DNA of 64,000 bases from Closterium sp. Naga37s-1 (lineage: Eukaryota > Streptophyta > Zygnematophyceae > Desmidiales > Closteriaceae). Below the pieces are notes generated by a model. It worked only from the letters and a program-made list of their open reading frames with translations, did not search any database and was not told the DNA's origin. The DNA is taken from assembly GCA_947471745.1 (NCBI GenBank), contig CANJKZ010000534.1, positions 1 through 64,000 on the forward strand, written 5' to 3'. The position numbers were made by a program, and so were the translations under genes. Shown piece by piece: positions 13,660 to 24,054 of the stretch; the first letter of the stretch is position 1, and the number at the start of each line of letters is the position of its first letter.

Positions 13660-14430
13660 TGTTGGATGCACGTCATTCTGAGTGCATGTCATCCTAACGT
13701 CCTGCCGAGTGCTCGTGCTATTCATGCGTGCATTGTTTGCATGAGCATATGTCATTGTGCATGGCTGTTGGATATTTTCATCTCTGTGTTTTTCTCCAAG
13801 TTTAAATGCTTGATCATGCAGGCGAAATCCATAGCTTTCCAACGATACCAAGATCGCCTTATTCCGACCAAGATCGCCCAAGTTACAAGATTTCCAAGAT
13901 TTGGATTTCTTATTACCTTTTGGGGTTATATCTAATTTGGGTGATTACTTGGGACATGACTATAAAGGGATCTTTGGTTGGGTGGTTAGGAAGGCAACTT
14001 TGACTTTTGGATTGGGGTGGCTAGAAGTTTCTAGCATGGGTTGCAAATGTTGCAACACCTAAGCAAAATCCAACTAGATTGGATTTTGCATGTGACACCT
14101 CAAGGACCTCATGATGAGGGTTGCATCCTTGCTGCTGGGAAGGTTCCTACCATCCTTCCCTAGCTCTTGGAGAACCCCTTCCCTCTCATGGTTCTCTTGG
14201 AGTCCCCAACTCCAACTTTCTATGCCTTAATGCTTGTACTTCCTCCACCATTCTAGTCATGCGGCTGCTGGACGTTTTCATATGGCTCTCACTCTCTAGA
14301 CCATCTTAACGACTGATTCAACTTGGAAATGGTAGCTAATCCTAAGGCGCACAATCCTACCGAGCGGATTTGCGTTTAGTTGAGAATTGAGTTCGTCGTA
14401 AGCTCTCAAAGTGACGGATCCTGAACAACA
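13660..14430. mobile_element. Solo LTR (unknown LTR family) in the 31-bp satellite
   Basis: A 771-bp insert interrupts the satellite. It begins TGTTGGATGC and ends CTGAACAACA, so its termini are TG...CA with the inverted pair TGTTG/CAACA. The 5 bp before it (13655-13659) and after it (14431-14435) are both CAAAA, a target-site duplication of the size copia and gypsy integrases make. It has no pol-like coding and no second LTR nearby, so it reads as a solo LTR left by recombination between two LTRs. A TATA-like CTATAAAG sits near 13960. It is not clearly alignable by eye with the 869-bp LTRs at 15113 and elsewhere. The small reading frames inside it are not supported as genes. Confidence 0.87.
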
Positions 14431-15112
14431 CAAAATAGCAAGAACAAGGGCCTAGCGTGTGCAAAATTGCAAGAACAAGGGCCTATCGAGTGCAAAATAG
14501 CAAGAACAAGGGCCTAGCGTGTGCAAAATTGCAAGAACAAGGGCCTAGCGAGTGCAAAATTGCAAAAACAAGGGCCTAGCGAGTGCAAAATTGCAAGAAC
14601 AAGGGCCTAGCGAGTGCAGAATTGCAAGAACAAGGGCCTAGCGAGTGCAAAATTGCAAGAACAAGGGCCTAGCGTGTGCAAATTGCAAGAACAAGGGCCT
14701 AGCGTGTGCATAATAGCAAGAACAAGGGCCCAGCGATTGCAAAATTGCAAGAACAAGGGCCTAGCGAGTGCAAAATAGCAAGAACTAGGGCCTAGCGTGT
14801 GCAAAATTGCAAGAACAAGGGCCTAGCGTTTGCAAAATAGCAAGAACAAGGGCCTAGCGTGTGCAAAATTGAAAGAAAAAGGGCCTAGCGTGTGCGAAAT
14901 TGCAAGAACAAGGGCCTAGCGAGTGCAAAATTGCAAGAACAAGGACCTAGCGTGTGCAAAATAGCAAGAACAAGGGCCTAGCGTGTGCAAAATTGCAAGA
15001 ACAAGGGCCTAGCGTTTGCAAAATAGCAAGAACAAGGGCCTAGCGTGTGCAAAATTGAAAGAACAAGGGCCTAGCGTTTGCAAAATAGCAAGAACAAGGG
15101 CCTAGCGAGTGC
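14431..15112. repeat. 31-bp satellite, block between solo LTR and copia copy A
   Basis: About 22 units of the same 31-bp satellite, many of the GCGAGTG type. The block is continuous with the preceding and following arrays, apart from the two insertions that bound it. Confidence 0.95.
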
Positions 15113-15981
15113 TGTTGAGTGATGCTACCATTCGCATTCACGTCTGTCTGCCTCCCATCATATGTTCGTGCGTTGCATGCGTGTTGTGAGTGTGTGCAAG
15201 AATTTGTGTTTTGTGCGGTTTGGTTTTTCTGAGTGTGTGTGTGAATGTTATTTGGCTTGAGCAGATATCTGAAGTGACTCCTCTGCTCAAGAGCTTTCCG
15301 AGGAACCAAGTATCGCTTCAATCGGAGCACGAACAAGAAAGTTACGAACGTTGGAGTTCGTATGCTTTTGATATTTGGTTGTGGTGACTATGGGAAGTTG
15401 TGGGGTTGACTCAATATGGGGTACAGACTTTTGGGGGTTGGGAAATTCGTCTTTTCTACTGTAGTTGCTGCCAAATGGTTGGGAGAAACCAAACCAGGTT
15501 GGCAAGTGTGGCCAAGTTGGGTTGAGGTGGATTGTGGAGGTTGGGATAGTGACAAAGGTCAAAGTTGGGTTGCCTATGGGGAAGGGAATTGTATGGCATG
15601 GGGTTTCCTTGGTTGGGGACTCTCTTGGGACCTTCCCTCTCGTCCTCCTCATCCCCTCCTACCTGGTTCTATTGCTACTCTAACTTTCTTGTGTGAACTT
15701 GTGAGATCATTGTGATTGAGTTACGTTTTCTATGGCAGCATACCCCCTAGTGCGCCGAAGTTCATAACTCGAGTTATACTCCATATTCTGATACTATTCA
15801 AATTGGGAAAGATAGCCAAGGTCAAGGGCTACAACATACTCGAGTTTGAAAGAATTCTAACAGTGGACCTTTCGTCGACGACGTTTCTTGTGACGACGAC
15901 TTTTCTGTCCAGAATTGTAGTTGACGATTTTGAGATATTTCAGCCCCTAATCTTCATAGACTCCGTCCTTAATCTATAACA
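15113..15981 (+). repeat. 5' LTR of copia copy A
   Basis: 869 bp, starting TGTTGAGTGATG and ending AATCTATAACA. It differs from its 3' partner by two substitutions near its right end. The open frames inside it, which recur in all four LTRs of this family in the window, are by-products of LTR sequence and not gene candidates. Confidence 0.95.
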
Positions 15982-15983
15982 AG

Positions 15984-15995
15984 TGGTATCAGAGC
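15984..15995 (+). promoter_or_regulatory. Primer binding site of copia copy A
   Basis: TGGTATCAGAGC lies two bases after the 5' LTR. It is the standard plant copia primer site, complementary to the 3' end of initiator methionine tRNA, and starts minus-strand DNA synthesis. Confidence 0.93.
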
Positions 15996-16217
15996 TGATT
16001 AAGGACCTTGTGGGGAGTCTACTGAAGTGTGAAGACCCTCCTAGACCCACCATGGCCTGTGGGCGTGCCTAAGTGGAGTTCTGGAGGTTGGATGTGACTT
16101 CCGCTAAGGGGAAACTCTGCCGAAATTTCGTTGGCGCTGACACTTGTGAAGATTGTGTGGATCTACATTGTGACCAGCAAAAGGGGGAGCTGAAACCTCT
16201 GATTGGGAGCAGAGGAG

Positions 16218-19200
16218 ATGAATCAAGGGAGTGGAGATGCAGCTGAGAAGAGGAGTGAGCCGCCACCATCCAAGATTGAAGCTTTGGATGGCTCCAACTA
16301 TGAGGAATGGAGCGGGCGGATGCGGAGCGCCTTCAAGCGCTACAAGCTGCTGAAAATTGCAATGGGAGAGGAGAAGATGCCGGGGGAAGGAGATGCCCGC
16401 GATCGGTGGATTGAGAAGAGCGCGGTGCTGTACGACCTCATCCTCCAATCGGTCAACAACGACATGTTCCAGCACATCAAGGATTTGGTGGAGTTGGATG
16501 ATTCCGGACCGAAGGCATGGAAGCTACTACGTGACGTGATTCAGCCCAACACGCTGCCGATGGTGATTGTGTTGGAGAAGGAGTTGGCTGCCCTCTCCAT
16601 GAAACCGGGAGATGATGTGAAACCGGTCCTTGACAAGATCAAGGACACCTATGCGAGGATGGCAGCGGCGGGCAGCGAAGTGTCGCAGATGCAACAGTGC
16701 ACCAAGATCATCTCGGTGCTCGACAACTCGTGGGACAACCTCATCCCCACCCTCAACGTTCAGCAGGACAAATGGACGCCTGAGTGGCTACGGCAGCAGA
16801 TTCTGCAGGAGGACTTCCGCAGACGCCACACGGGAGGTGGTGCTGCCAACAAAACTGCTGAGGGGTATGGAGCTGCAGGAGGCAGCAGAGGAAGAGGGGG
16901 AGGGAGAGGCCGAGGCCGTGGGAGAGGCTTTGGCAGAGGGAGAGGCCGAGGTGACTACAATGAGGGGCATGGGAGCTCTGGTGGCAGGGGGAGCACCCGA
17001 ATGGAGGGTGCGTGCTGGTACTGCAAGAAGGCTGGACACCCGTGGTTCAAGTGTTTCAGCCGGCCTGAGGGATGGGCCCCTCCAGGCATGAAGCCGCCAA
17101 GTGGTGAACGTGCACGCGGTGGCGCTGTGCAAGGTTCAGGTGCACAAGGTGATGGTGCACAAGGTAAAGCCGACCCTGGGATGTTCCTCATGGTTGAGGA
17201 TGTGCAAGGGAGTGGGGGTGATGTGGGTTCAGTTGGGAAGGTTGTGATGCACCCCCTCACTCACTGGGTGATCGATTCAGGTTGCACGAGTCATATGACC
17301 CCACGGGCAGATTTGCTTGATGAGGTAAAACCTCCTGGGAAGATCAAGTTTGTGGCTGCCGCTTCAGGTGCTTTGCTCCCTGTGATTGGTGTTGGGAATG
17401 CCAAGGTGATGGGAGCCAATGGAGAGCTCGTGGGGCTTGGGAATGTGCTGTTGGTTGAAGGTTTGTCCGCTAACCTTCTTTCTGTGCGCCGGCTGCAGAA
17501 GAGCAAGGCTGAAGTTACCTTCGGCCCAACCAGCTGCCGTGCAAAGCTTGGGAAGTTGCTGCTGTGGAACTTGGAGGAGAAGAGCAGCTGCATCAAGGAC
17601 TTGTGGCAGCTGCCCATCATCCCTTGGAAGGGGAAACCACCAGCAACGGCAAAGGCAGCGGCAGCGGCTAAAGCAACTGCGGGAGGAGAGGAGACTGCAC
17701 CAACTGCTGGGGCCCTGGATGCAGTCAAGAAGGTGCAGCAGCCACAGCAGCCACATGGTGAGGTGCTTGCTGGTGTGGATGCGACAGCTGCATGGGCAAA
17801 GGCTTCATCTGGGAGTGGTGAGGCTGATTGGGAGACGTGGCATGAGAGGCTGTGCCATGTGAACATTACTATGCTGCAGAAGTTGGTAAAGGATGGGTGC
17901 TTGAAGGGGCTGGAGGTGAAGGGGGGAGCAAAGGAGATTGGGAGCTGCCCTACCTGCCTTGAGACCAAATTCACGAAGTTTCCCTTCAGCAGCAGCACAG
18001 GACCAGCCAAGGCACCACTTGCACTAGTGCACATGGATGTGGTGGGCCCCACGAGGGCCCTTTCTCTCTCGGGCAGCCGCTACTTCTTGACGATTGTGGA
18101 CGACCACACGCGTGCGGTGTGGGTGTACCCTCTCAAGACTAAGGGGGGGGTGGCAGCGGCTGTTCTTAAGGAGTGGATGCCGAGAGCACAAAGGGAAAGC
18201 GGACACAAGGTGAAGGTGATCCGCACTGACAACGGAGGAGAGTTCATCGGCGCTGATTTTGAGAAGGAGCTGAAGCGGAAGGGGATCCAGCATCAGCTCA
18301 CAGTGCCTTACAACCCTCAGCAGAATGGCGTGGCTGAGCGGTTCAACCGGACCCTGCAGGAAGGTGCTCGCAATCTCCTTGGGCGTGCAGGGCTGCCGGA
18401 TCCGTTTTGGGTGACAGCACTGCGGCAGGTCGTTGTTGTGAAGAACAGGGTGCTGGCAACTGTGGGGGACAAGCAGTGGGTCCCCTACACCAAGTGGTAT
18501 GGGATTGCACCAGCTGTGAACATGCTGAGAGCCTTTGGGTGCATGGTGGTGTTTCATGTGCCTAAGGAGAAGAGGGGAAAACTGGAAGCTTCTGGGAGAT
18601 GGGGTGTGCACTTGGGGCTTGCTAAGGATCACAAGGGCTGGCTGATTTGGGACTTGACCAGCCAGCAGCTGACCGTGTCAAGGGATGTGAAGTTCCTTGA
18701 GTCCTTGTACTACAAGGAGTGGAAGCAGCAGCAGCAGCAGAAGCTTCCAACGACACCGCTAATTGTCGAGGCCGATGAGGTGCAGCGGCCTTCAAGGCAA
18801 GTGGAGGTTTCTGTCTCTGAGAATGAGATCTCTGGGGTGACAGAGGATGGGGGAGAACCTGAGGTGGAGGAGCAGCAGCAGCAGCAACAGCAGCAGCAGC
18901 CGCAGCAGCAGGAGGAGCAAGGTGCTCCACAAGGTGCCGGACGTACGGCTGACCGTCCTAGGAGGGATGTGCGCCCTCCTAACAGGCTGACCTATGCAAG
19001 CCGTGGCAAGCCAAAGGTGGTAAGGGCTGGGAGTGTGGCTGAGCAGTGTGATGAGGATGAGATAGCACACTGCTACTGGGCAGCCGTCCCTGAGCCCAAG
19101 ACGCTAGCTGAGGCATTGAGCGGGCCCGATGCTGAAAAGTGGAAGCAGAGTGTGAAGGAGGAGTATGATTCTCTGCTAGAGAATGAGACGTGGGAGCTGT

Positions 19201-20675
19201 GTGAGCTGCCACCTGGGAAGAAGGCCATTTCTTCCAAGCTGATTTTCAGGCACAAGTACGGACCTGATGGGGCGCTGACCCGCTACAAGTCAAGGCTTGT
19301 GGCTAAGGGGTTTCAGCAGACAAAGGGAAAGGACTTCAACGAGCTCTATGCTCCTGTGGGGAAAGGCACAACACTTCGGGTGTCATTGGCAATGGCAGCA
19401 TACGGTGGATGGCGGGTGAAGCAGATGGACATCACCACCGCCTTCCTCAATGGGATCATTCTGGAGGAGCTGTACATGTTACAGCCTGAGGGTTTGGATG
19501 ATGGGAGCGGCAGGGTGTGCAGGCTGAAGAAGGCCATCTATGGCCTGAAGCAGGCTCCTCGTGCATGGTACCACAAGTTAGAGGAGACTCTGCTGGCTGG
19601 GGGTTTCAAGAAGAGTGAGTGTGATCACAGCTTGTTCCTGCTGCAGGAGAAGGAGCAGTTTCTCATGCTCCTGGTGTATGTGGATGACATCCTGCTCTTC
19701 TCTGAGTCGTCTGCAATGATTGAGCATGTGGAGGAGATGCTGGAGATGCAGTTTAAGTGCTCCAAGATGGGAGATGTGAAGTACTATTTGGGCATGCATG
19801 TGGAGAGGGACCTTGACAAGAGAGTGTTGAGGTTGCACCAGAGAAAGTATTGTGAGGGGCTGGCTGAGAAGTATGGGCTGCAAGATGGAGGAAAGCCAGC
19901 CACCCCACTGCCTTCGGGGTTCACTGTGGAGCCCTGTGCTGAAGAGGAGGTGGTGGGTGAGAGTGACAGGAAGCTGTTTCATTCCATGGTGGGGGCACTC
20001 AATTATGCGGCTAACCACACGCGGCCTGACATTGCCTTTGCTACATCCAGGCTTGCAAGTGTGGTTTCACGCCCCAGTCATGAGCAGCTGGAAGCGGCCA
20101 AGAGGTTGGTCCGCTATGTGAGCGCTACGGCATTAGTGGGCTTGGAGTACAGTGCTGTGCGACAGAGGCTGCAGAGGGGTGCAGCTGATTTGGGCAAGGG
20201 GGAGATGCTCCTGACCTGCTACACCGACGCTAGCTTCAACTCTGTGAAGGCGGATGGCACCAGCATTGGAGGCTATGTGTGCCTGTTTGGAGGTGGTGCA
20301 GTGAGCTGGCGCAGCAAGAAGCAGAACGAGGTGGGGCAGTCCTCGTGTGAGACAGAGTACATGGCTCTGCATCATGGGGCAAAGGAGGTGGTGTGGCTGA
20401 GGCGTTTGTTGGAGGAGATCGGAGTGTGCCAAAAGGATCCAACTGTGATTTTCTGTGACAACGAGTCGGCTGTGAAGCTTGCTAAGAATGCTTGCCTTCA
20501 TGGGCTGACGAAGCACATCAGGCCTAAGTGGCATTGGGTGAGGAGGCTCCTGGACAAGGAGGTGCGGCTGGAGATTGTGAAGACCCATCAGCAGGCGGCT
20601 GACATTCTCACCAAGCGTCTGGCTGAATCTAAGCATTGGAAGGGCATGAAGCTTGCTGGGATGAGTGTGCATTGA
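16218..20675 (+). CDS. Copia gag-pol polyprotein, copy A
   Basis: A single frame of about 1485 residues from the ATG at 16218; the frame is open a little upstream but only from a TTG. In order: a gag region of the DUF4219/UBN2 type (about residues 10-240), an Arg/Gly-rich stretch, a CCHC zinc knuckle CWYCKKAGHPWFKC (~270), the aspartic protease motif DSG (~355), an integrase with an HHCC-like pre-core (~545) and a D,D,E core (MDVVGP ~605, DNGGEF ~670, QNGVAERFNRT ~710), a Gln/Glu-rich linker (~840-900), reverse transcriptase with YVDDILLF (~1155), and RNase H with TDASF (~1335) and CETEYMAL (~1375). The polyprotein encodes the capsid and enzymes for element copying. Length and order are typical of the family and it looks whole. 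Confidence 0.95.
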   Translation: MNQGSGDAAEKRSEPPPSKIEALDGSNYEEWSGRMRSAFKRYKLLKIAMGEEKMPGEGDARDRWIEKSAVLYDLILQSVNNDMFQHIKDLVELDDSGPKAWKLLRDVIQPNTLPMVIVLEKELAALSMKPGDDVKPVLDKIKDTYARMAAAGSEVSQMQQCTKIISVLDNSWDNLIPTLNVQQDKWTPEWLRQQILQEDFRRRHTGGGAANKTAEGYGAAGGSRGRGGGRGRGRGRGFGRGRGRGDYNEGHGSSGGRGSTRMEGACWYCKKAGHPWFKCFSRPEGWAPPGMKPPSGERARGGAVQGSGAQGDGAQGKADPGMFLMVEDVQGSGGDVGSVGKVVMHPLTHWVIDSGCTSHMTPRADLLDEVKPPGKIKFVAAASGALLPVIGVGNAKVMGANGELVGLGNVLLVEGLSANLLSVRRLQKSKAEVTFGPTSCRAKLGKLLLWNLEEKSSCIKDLWQLPIIPWKGKPPATAKAAAAAKATAGGEETAPTAGALDAVKKVQQPQQPHGEVLAGVDATAAWAKASSGSGEADWETWHERLCHVNITMLQKLVKDGCLKGLEVKGGAKEIGSCPTCLETKFTKFPFSSSTGPAKAPLALVHMDVVGPTRALSLSGSRYFLTIVDDHTRAVWVYPLKTKGGVAAAVLKEWMPRAQRESGHKVKVIRTDNGGEFIGADFEKELKRKGIQHQLTVPYNPQQNGVAERFNRTLQEGARNLLGRAGLPDPFWVTALRQVVVVKNRVLATVGDKQWVPYTKWYGIAPAVNMLRAFGCMVVFHVPKEKRGKLEASGRWGVHLGLAKDHKGWLIWDLTSQQLTVSRDVKFLESLYYKEWKQQQQQKLPTTPLIVEADEVQRPSRQVEVSVSENEISGVTEDGGEPEVEEQQQQQQQQQPQQQEEQGAPQGAGRTADRPRRDVRPPNRLTYASRGKPKVVRAGSVAEQCDEDEIAHCYWAAVPEPKTLAEALSGPDAEKWKQSVKEEYDSLLENETWELCELPPGKKAISSKLIFRHKYGPDGALTRYKSRLVAKGFQQTKGKDFNELYAPVGKGTTLRVSLAMAAYGGWRVKQMDITTAFLNGIILEELYMLQPEGLDDGSGRVCRLKKAIYGLKQAPRAWYHKLEETLLAGGFKKSECDHSLFLLQEKEQFLMLLVYVDDILLFSESSAMIEHVEEMLEMQFKCSKMGDVKYYLGMHVERDLDKRVLRLHQRKYCEGLAEKYGLQDGGKPATPLPSGFTVEPCAEEEVVGESDRKLFHSMVGALNYAANHTRPDIAFATSRLASVVSRPSHEQLEAAKRLVRYVSATALVGLEYSAVRQRLQRGAADLGKGEMLLTCYTDASFNSVKADGTSIGGYVCLFGGGAVSWRSKKQNEVGQSSCETEYMALHHGAKEVVWLRRLLEEIGVCQKDPTVIFCDNESAVKLAKNACLHGLTKHIRPKWHWVRRLLDKEVRLEIVKTHQQAADILTKRLAESKHWKGMKLAGMSVH

Positions 20676-20720
20676 GGATGCATGCTTGAGCTATGGCATG
20701 TGGGATGATGGTTGGCAGCC

Positions 20721-20732
20721 AGAGGGGGAGTT
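20721..20732 (+). other. Polypurine tract of copia copy A
   Basis: AGAGGGGGAGTT immediately precedes the 3' LTR, the usual primer for plus-strand synthesis. The same tract precedes the 3' LTR of copy B. Confidence 0.85.
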
Positions 20733-21601
20733 TGTTGAGTGATGCTACCATTCGCATTCACGTCTGTCTGCCTCCCATCATATGTTCGTGCGTTGCATGC
20801 GTGTTGTGAGTGTGTGCAAGAATTTGTGTTTTGTGCGGTTTGGTTTTTCTGAGTGTGTGTGTGAATGTTATTTGGCTTGAGCAGATATCTGAAGTGACTC
20901 CTCTGCTCAAGAGCTTTCCGAGGAACCAAGTATCGCTTCAATCGGAGCACGAACAAGAAAGTTACGAACGTTGGAGTTCGTATGCTTTTGATATTTGGTT
21001 GTGGTGACTATGGGAAGTTGTGGGGTTGACTCAATATGGGGTACAGACTTTTGGGGGTTGGGAAATTCGTCTTTTCTACTGTAGTTGCTGCCAAATGGTT
21101 GGGAGAAACCAAACCAGGTTGGCAAGTGTGGCCAAGTTGGGTTGAGGTGGATTGTGGAGGTTGGGATAGTGACAAAGGTCAAAGTTGGGTTGCCTATGGG
21201 GAAGGGAATTGTATGGCATGGGGTTTCCTTGGTTGGGGACTCTCTTGGGACCTTCCCTCTCGTCCTCCTCATCCCCTCCTACCTGGTTCTATTGCTACTC
21301 TAACTTTCTTGTGTGAACTTGTGAGATCATTGTGATTGAGTTACGTTTTCTATGGCAGCATACCCCCTAGTGCGCCGAAGTTCATAACTCGAGTTATACT
21401 CCATATTCTGATACTATTCAAATTGGGAAAGATAGCCAAGGTCAAGGGCTACAACATACTCGAGTTTGAAAGAATTCTAACAGTGGACCTTTCGTCGACG
21501 ACGTTTCTTGTGACGACGACTTTTCTGTCCAGAATTGTAGTTGACGATTTTGAGATATTTCAGCACCTAATCTTCATAGACTCCGTCCTTAATCTCTAAC
21601 A
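20733..21601 (+). repeat. 3' LTR of copia copy A
   Basis: 869 bp, starting TGTTGAGTGATG and ending AATCTCTAACA. It is followed by the AGTGC target duplication and then 31-bp satellite. Confidence 0.95.
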
Positions 21602-23886
21602 AGTGCACAATTGCAAAAACAAGGGCCTAGCGTGTGCAAAATTGCAAGAACAAGGGCATAGCGTGTGCAAAATTGCAAGAACAAGGGCCTAGCATGTGCA
21701 AAATTGCAAGAACAAGGGCCTAACGTATGCAAAATTGCAAGAATAAGGGCCTAGCGAGTGCAAAATTGCAAGAACAAAGGCCTAGCGTGCGCAAAATTGC
21801 AAGAGCAAGGGCCTAGTGTGTGCAAAATAGCAAGAACTAGGGCCTAGCATGTGCAAAATTGCAAGAACAAGGGCCTAGCGTATGCAAAATTGCAAGAACA
21901 ACGGCCTAGCGTGTGCAAAATTGCAAGAACAAGGGCCTAGCATGTGCAAAATTGCAAGAACAAGGGCCTAGCGTTTGCAAAATAGCAAGAACAAGGGCCC
22001 AGCGTGTGCAAAATTGCAAGAACAAGGGCATAGTGTGTGCAAAATTGCAAGAACAAGGGCCTAGCGTGTGCAAAATAGCAAGAACAAGGGCCTAGCGTGT
22101 GCAAAATTGCAAGAACAAGGGCCTAGCGTGTGCAAAATTGCAAGAATAAGGGCCTAGCGTATGCAAAATTGCAAGAACAAGGGCCTAGCATGTGTAAAAT
22201 AGCAAGAACAAGGGCCTAGCATGTGCAAAATTGCAAGAACAAGGGCCTAGCGTGTGCAAAATTTCAGAAACAAGGGCCTAGCGAGTGCAAAATTGCAAGA
22301 ACAAGGGCCTAGCGTGTGCAAAATTGCAAGAACAAGGGCCCAGCGTGTGCAAAATTGAAAGAAAAAGGGCCTAGCGTGTGCAAAATTTCAAGAACAAGGG
22401 CCTAGTGAGTGCAAAATTGCAAGAACAAGGGCCTAGCGTGTGCAAAATAGCAAGAACAAGGGCCTAGCGTGTGCAAAATTGCAAGAACAAGGGCCTAGCG
22501 TTTGCAAAATAGCAAGAACAAGGGCCCAGCGTGTGCAAAATTGCAAGAACAAGGGCCTAGTGTGTGCAAAATTGCAAGAACAAAGGCCTAGCGTGTGCAA
22601 AATTGCAAGAACAAGGGCCTAGCGTGTGCAAAATTGAAAGAACAAGGGCCTAGCATGTGCAAAATTGCAAGAACAAGGGCCTAGCGAGTGAAAAATTGCA
22701 AAAATAAGGGCCGTGTGCAAAATTGCAAGAACAAGGGCCTAGCGAGTGCTAAATTGCAAGAACAAGGGCCTAGCGTGTGCAAAATTGCAAGAACAAGGGC
22801 CTAGCGTGTGCAAAATTGCAAGAACAAGGGCATAGCGTGTGCAAAATTGCAAGAACAAGGGCCTAGCGTGTGCAAAATTGCAAGAACAAGGGCCTAGCGT
22901 AAGCAAAATTGCAAGAACAAGGGCCTAGCATGTGCAAAATAGCAAGAACAAGGGCCTAGCGTGTGCAAAATTGCCAGAACAAGGGCCTAGCGTGTGCAAA
23001 ATTGCAAGAACAAGGGCCTAGCGTGTGCAAAATTGCAAGAACAAGGGCCTAGCGTGTGCAAAATTGCAAGAGCAAGGGCCTAGCGTGTGCAAAATTGCAA
23101 GAACAAGGGCCTAGCGTGTGCAAAATTGCAAGAACAAGGGCCTAGCGTTTGCAAAATAGCAAGAACAAGGGCCCAGCGTGTGCAAAATTGCAAGAACAAG
23201 GGCCCAGTGTGTGCAATATTGCAAGAATAAGGGCCTTGCGTGTGCAAAATAGCAAGAACAAGGGCCTAGCGTGTGCAAAATAACAAGAACAAGGGCCTAG
23301 CGTGTGCAAAATTGCAAGAACAAGGGCCTAGCGTTTGCAAAAGTTTAAGAACAAGGGCCTAGTGTGTGCAAAATTGCAAGAACAAGGGCCTAGCGTGTGC
23401 AAAATAGTAAGAATAAGGGCATAGCGTGTGCATTTTTTCAAGAAAAAGGGCATAGCGTGTGCAAAATTTCAAGAACAAGGGCCTAGCGTGTGCAAAATTG
23501 CAAGAACAAGGGCCTAGCGTGTGCAAAATTGCAAGAACAAGGGCCTAGCATGTGCAAAATTTCAAGAACAAGGGCCTAGTGTGTGCAAAAGAGCGAGAAC
23601 AAGGGCCTAGCATGTGTAAAATAGCAAGAACAAGGGCCTAGCATGTGCAAAATTGCAAGAACAAGGGCGTAGCGTGTGCAAAATAGGAAGAACAAGGGCC
23701 TAGCGTATGCAAAATTTCAAGAACAAGGGCCTAGCGTGTGCAAAATAGCAAGAACAAGGGCCTAGCGTGTGCAAAATTGCAAGAACAAGGGCCTAGCGTG
23801 TGCAAAATTTCAAGAACAAGGGCCTAGCGTGTGCAAAATTGCAAGAAGAAGGGCCTAGCGTGTGCAAAATTGCAAGAACAAGGGCC
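21602..23886. repeat. 31-bp satellite, right block
   Basis: About 74 further units of the same satellite, continuing directly from the target duplication of copia copy A. It ends abruptly at AACAAGGGCC next to an unrelated satellite unit. Variant units such as TTTCAAGAAAAAGGGCATAG near 23430 resemble those near 11400 and 12640, which ties this block to the main array. Confidence 0.95.
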
Positions 23887-24054
23887 AGGCCATCAAAATA
23901 TACAACAACATTCAGGTCGTTCAGTGCTTTTCCCTACGCCTATAGGGATCCACTCGCTTTCTTAGCATTTGTCGGCAGTCACAACCGTCATCGCAGGCGC
24001 CGAACTTTTTGGTGCGCACGGACCGAGCTCAAATTGCTCTAGTAGGTGTCTATA
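23887..24054 (-). repeat. Single inverted, diverged 173-bp satellite unit
   Basis: Read on the minus strand, this stretch matches the 173-bp unit arrayed at 26281-27496. It shares the segments AAAAAGTTCGGCG, GACAAATGCTAAG, GTGGATCCCTATAGGCGTAG and GAACGACCTGAATGTTGTTG in order, with more substitutions than the arrayed units show among themselves. It sits between the 31-bp array and the 365-bp array in opposite orientation to the main 173-bp block. The small plus-strand frame across the junction has no support as a gene. Confidence 0.85.

Larger units (their letters stand above)
15113..21601 (+). mobile_element. Ty1/copia LTR retrotransposon, copy A (looks whole)
   Basis: The element is 6489 bp with 869-bp LTRs at 15113-15981 and 20733-21601, TG...CA ends, an initiator-Met type primer site, one long gag-pol frame and a purine tract. 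The flanking 5 bp, AGTGC at 15108-15112 and 21602-21606, are a target-site duplication within a 31-bp satellite unit. The domain order gag, protease, integrase, reverse transcriptase, RNase H identifies copia rather than gypsy. I see two substitutions between the LTRs over 869 bp, so the insertion is young, on the order of 100 thousand years if a land-plant rate applied; the rate here is unknown. It looks whole. Copy B at 41798-48281 is a close relative. Confidence 0.96.

Noticed and set aside
15190-15979. Frames of 65-121 codons repeated in all four 869-bp LTRs
   Set aside because: They are identical because the LTRs are identical; opposite-strand frames overlap each other and none shows a domain.
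1-23886. Many 60-75-codon frames rich in Cys, Lys and Gln on both strands
   Set aside because: They recur with the 31-bp satellite because the unit lacks stops in some frames; 31 is not a multiple of three, so the peptide cycles every three units. No codon bias or start context supports translation.
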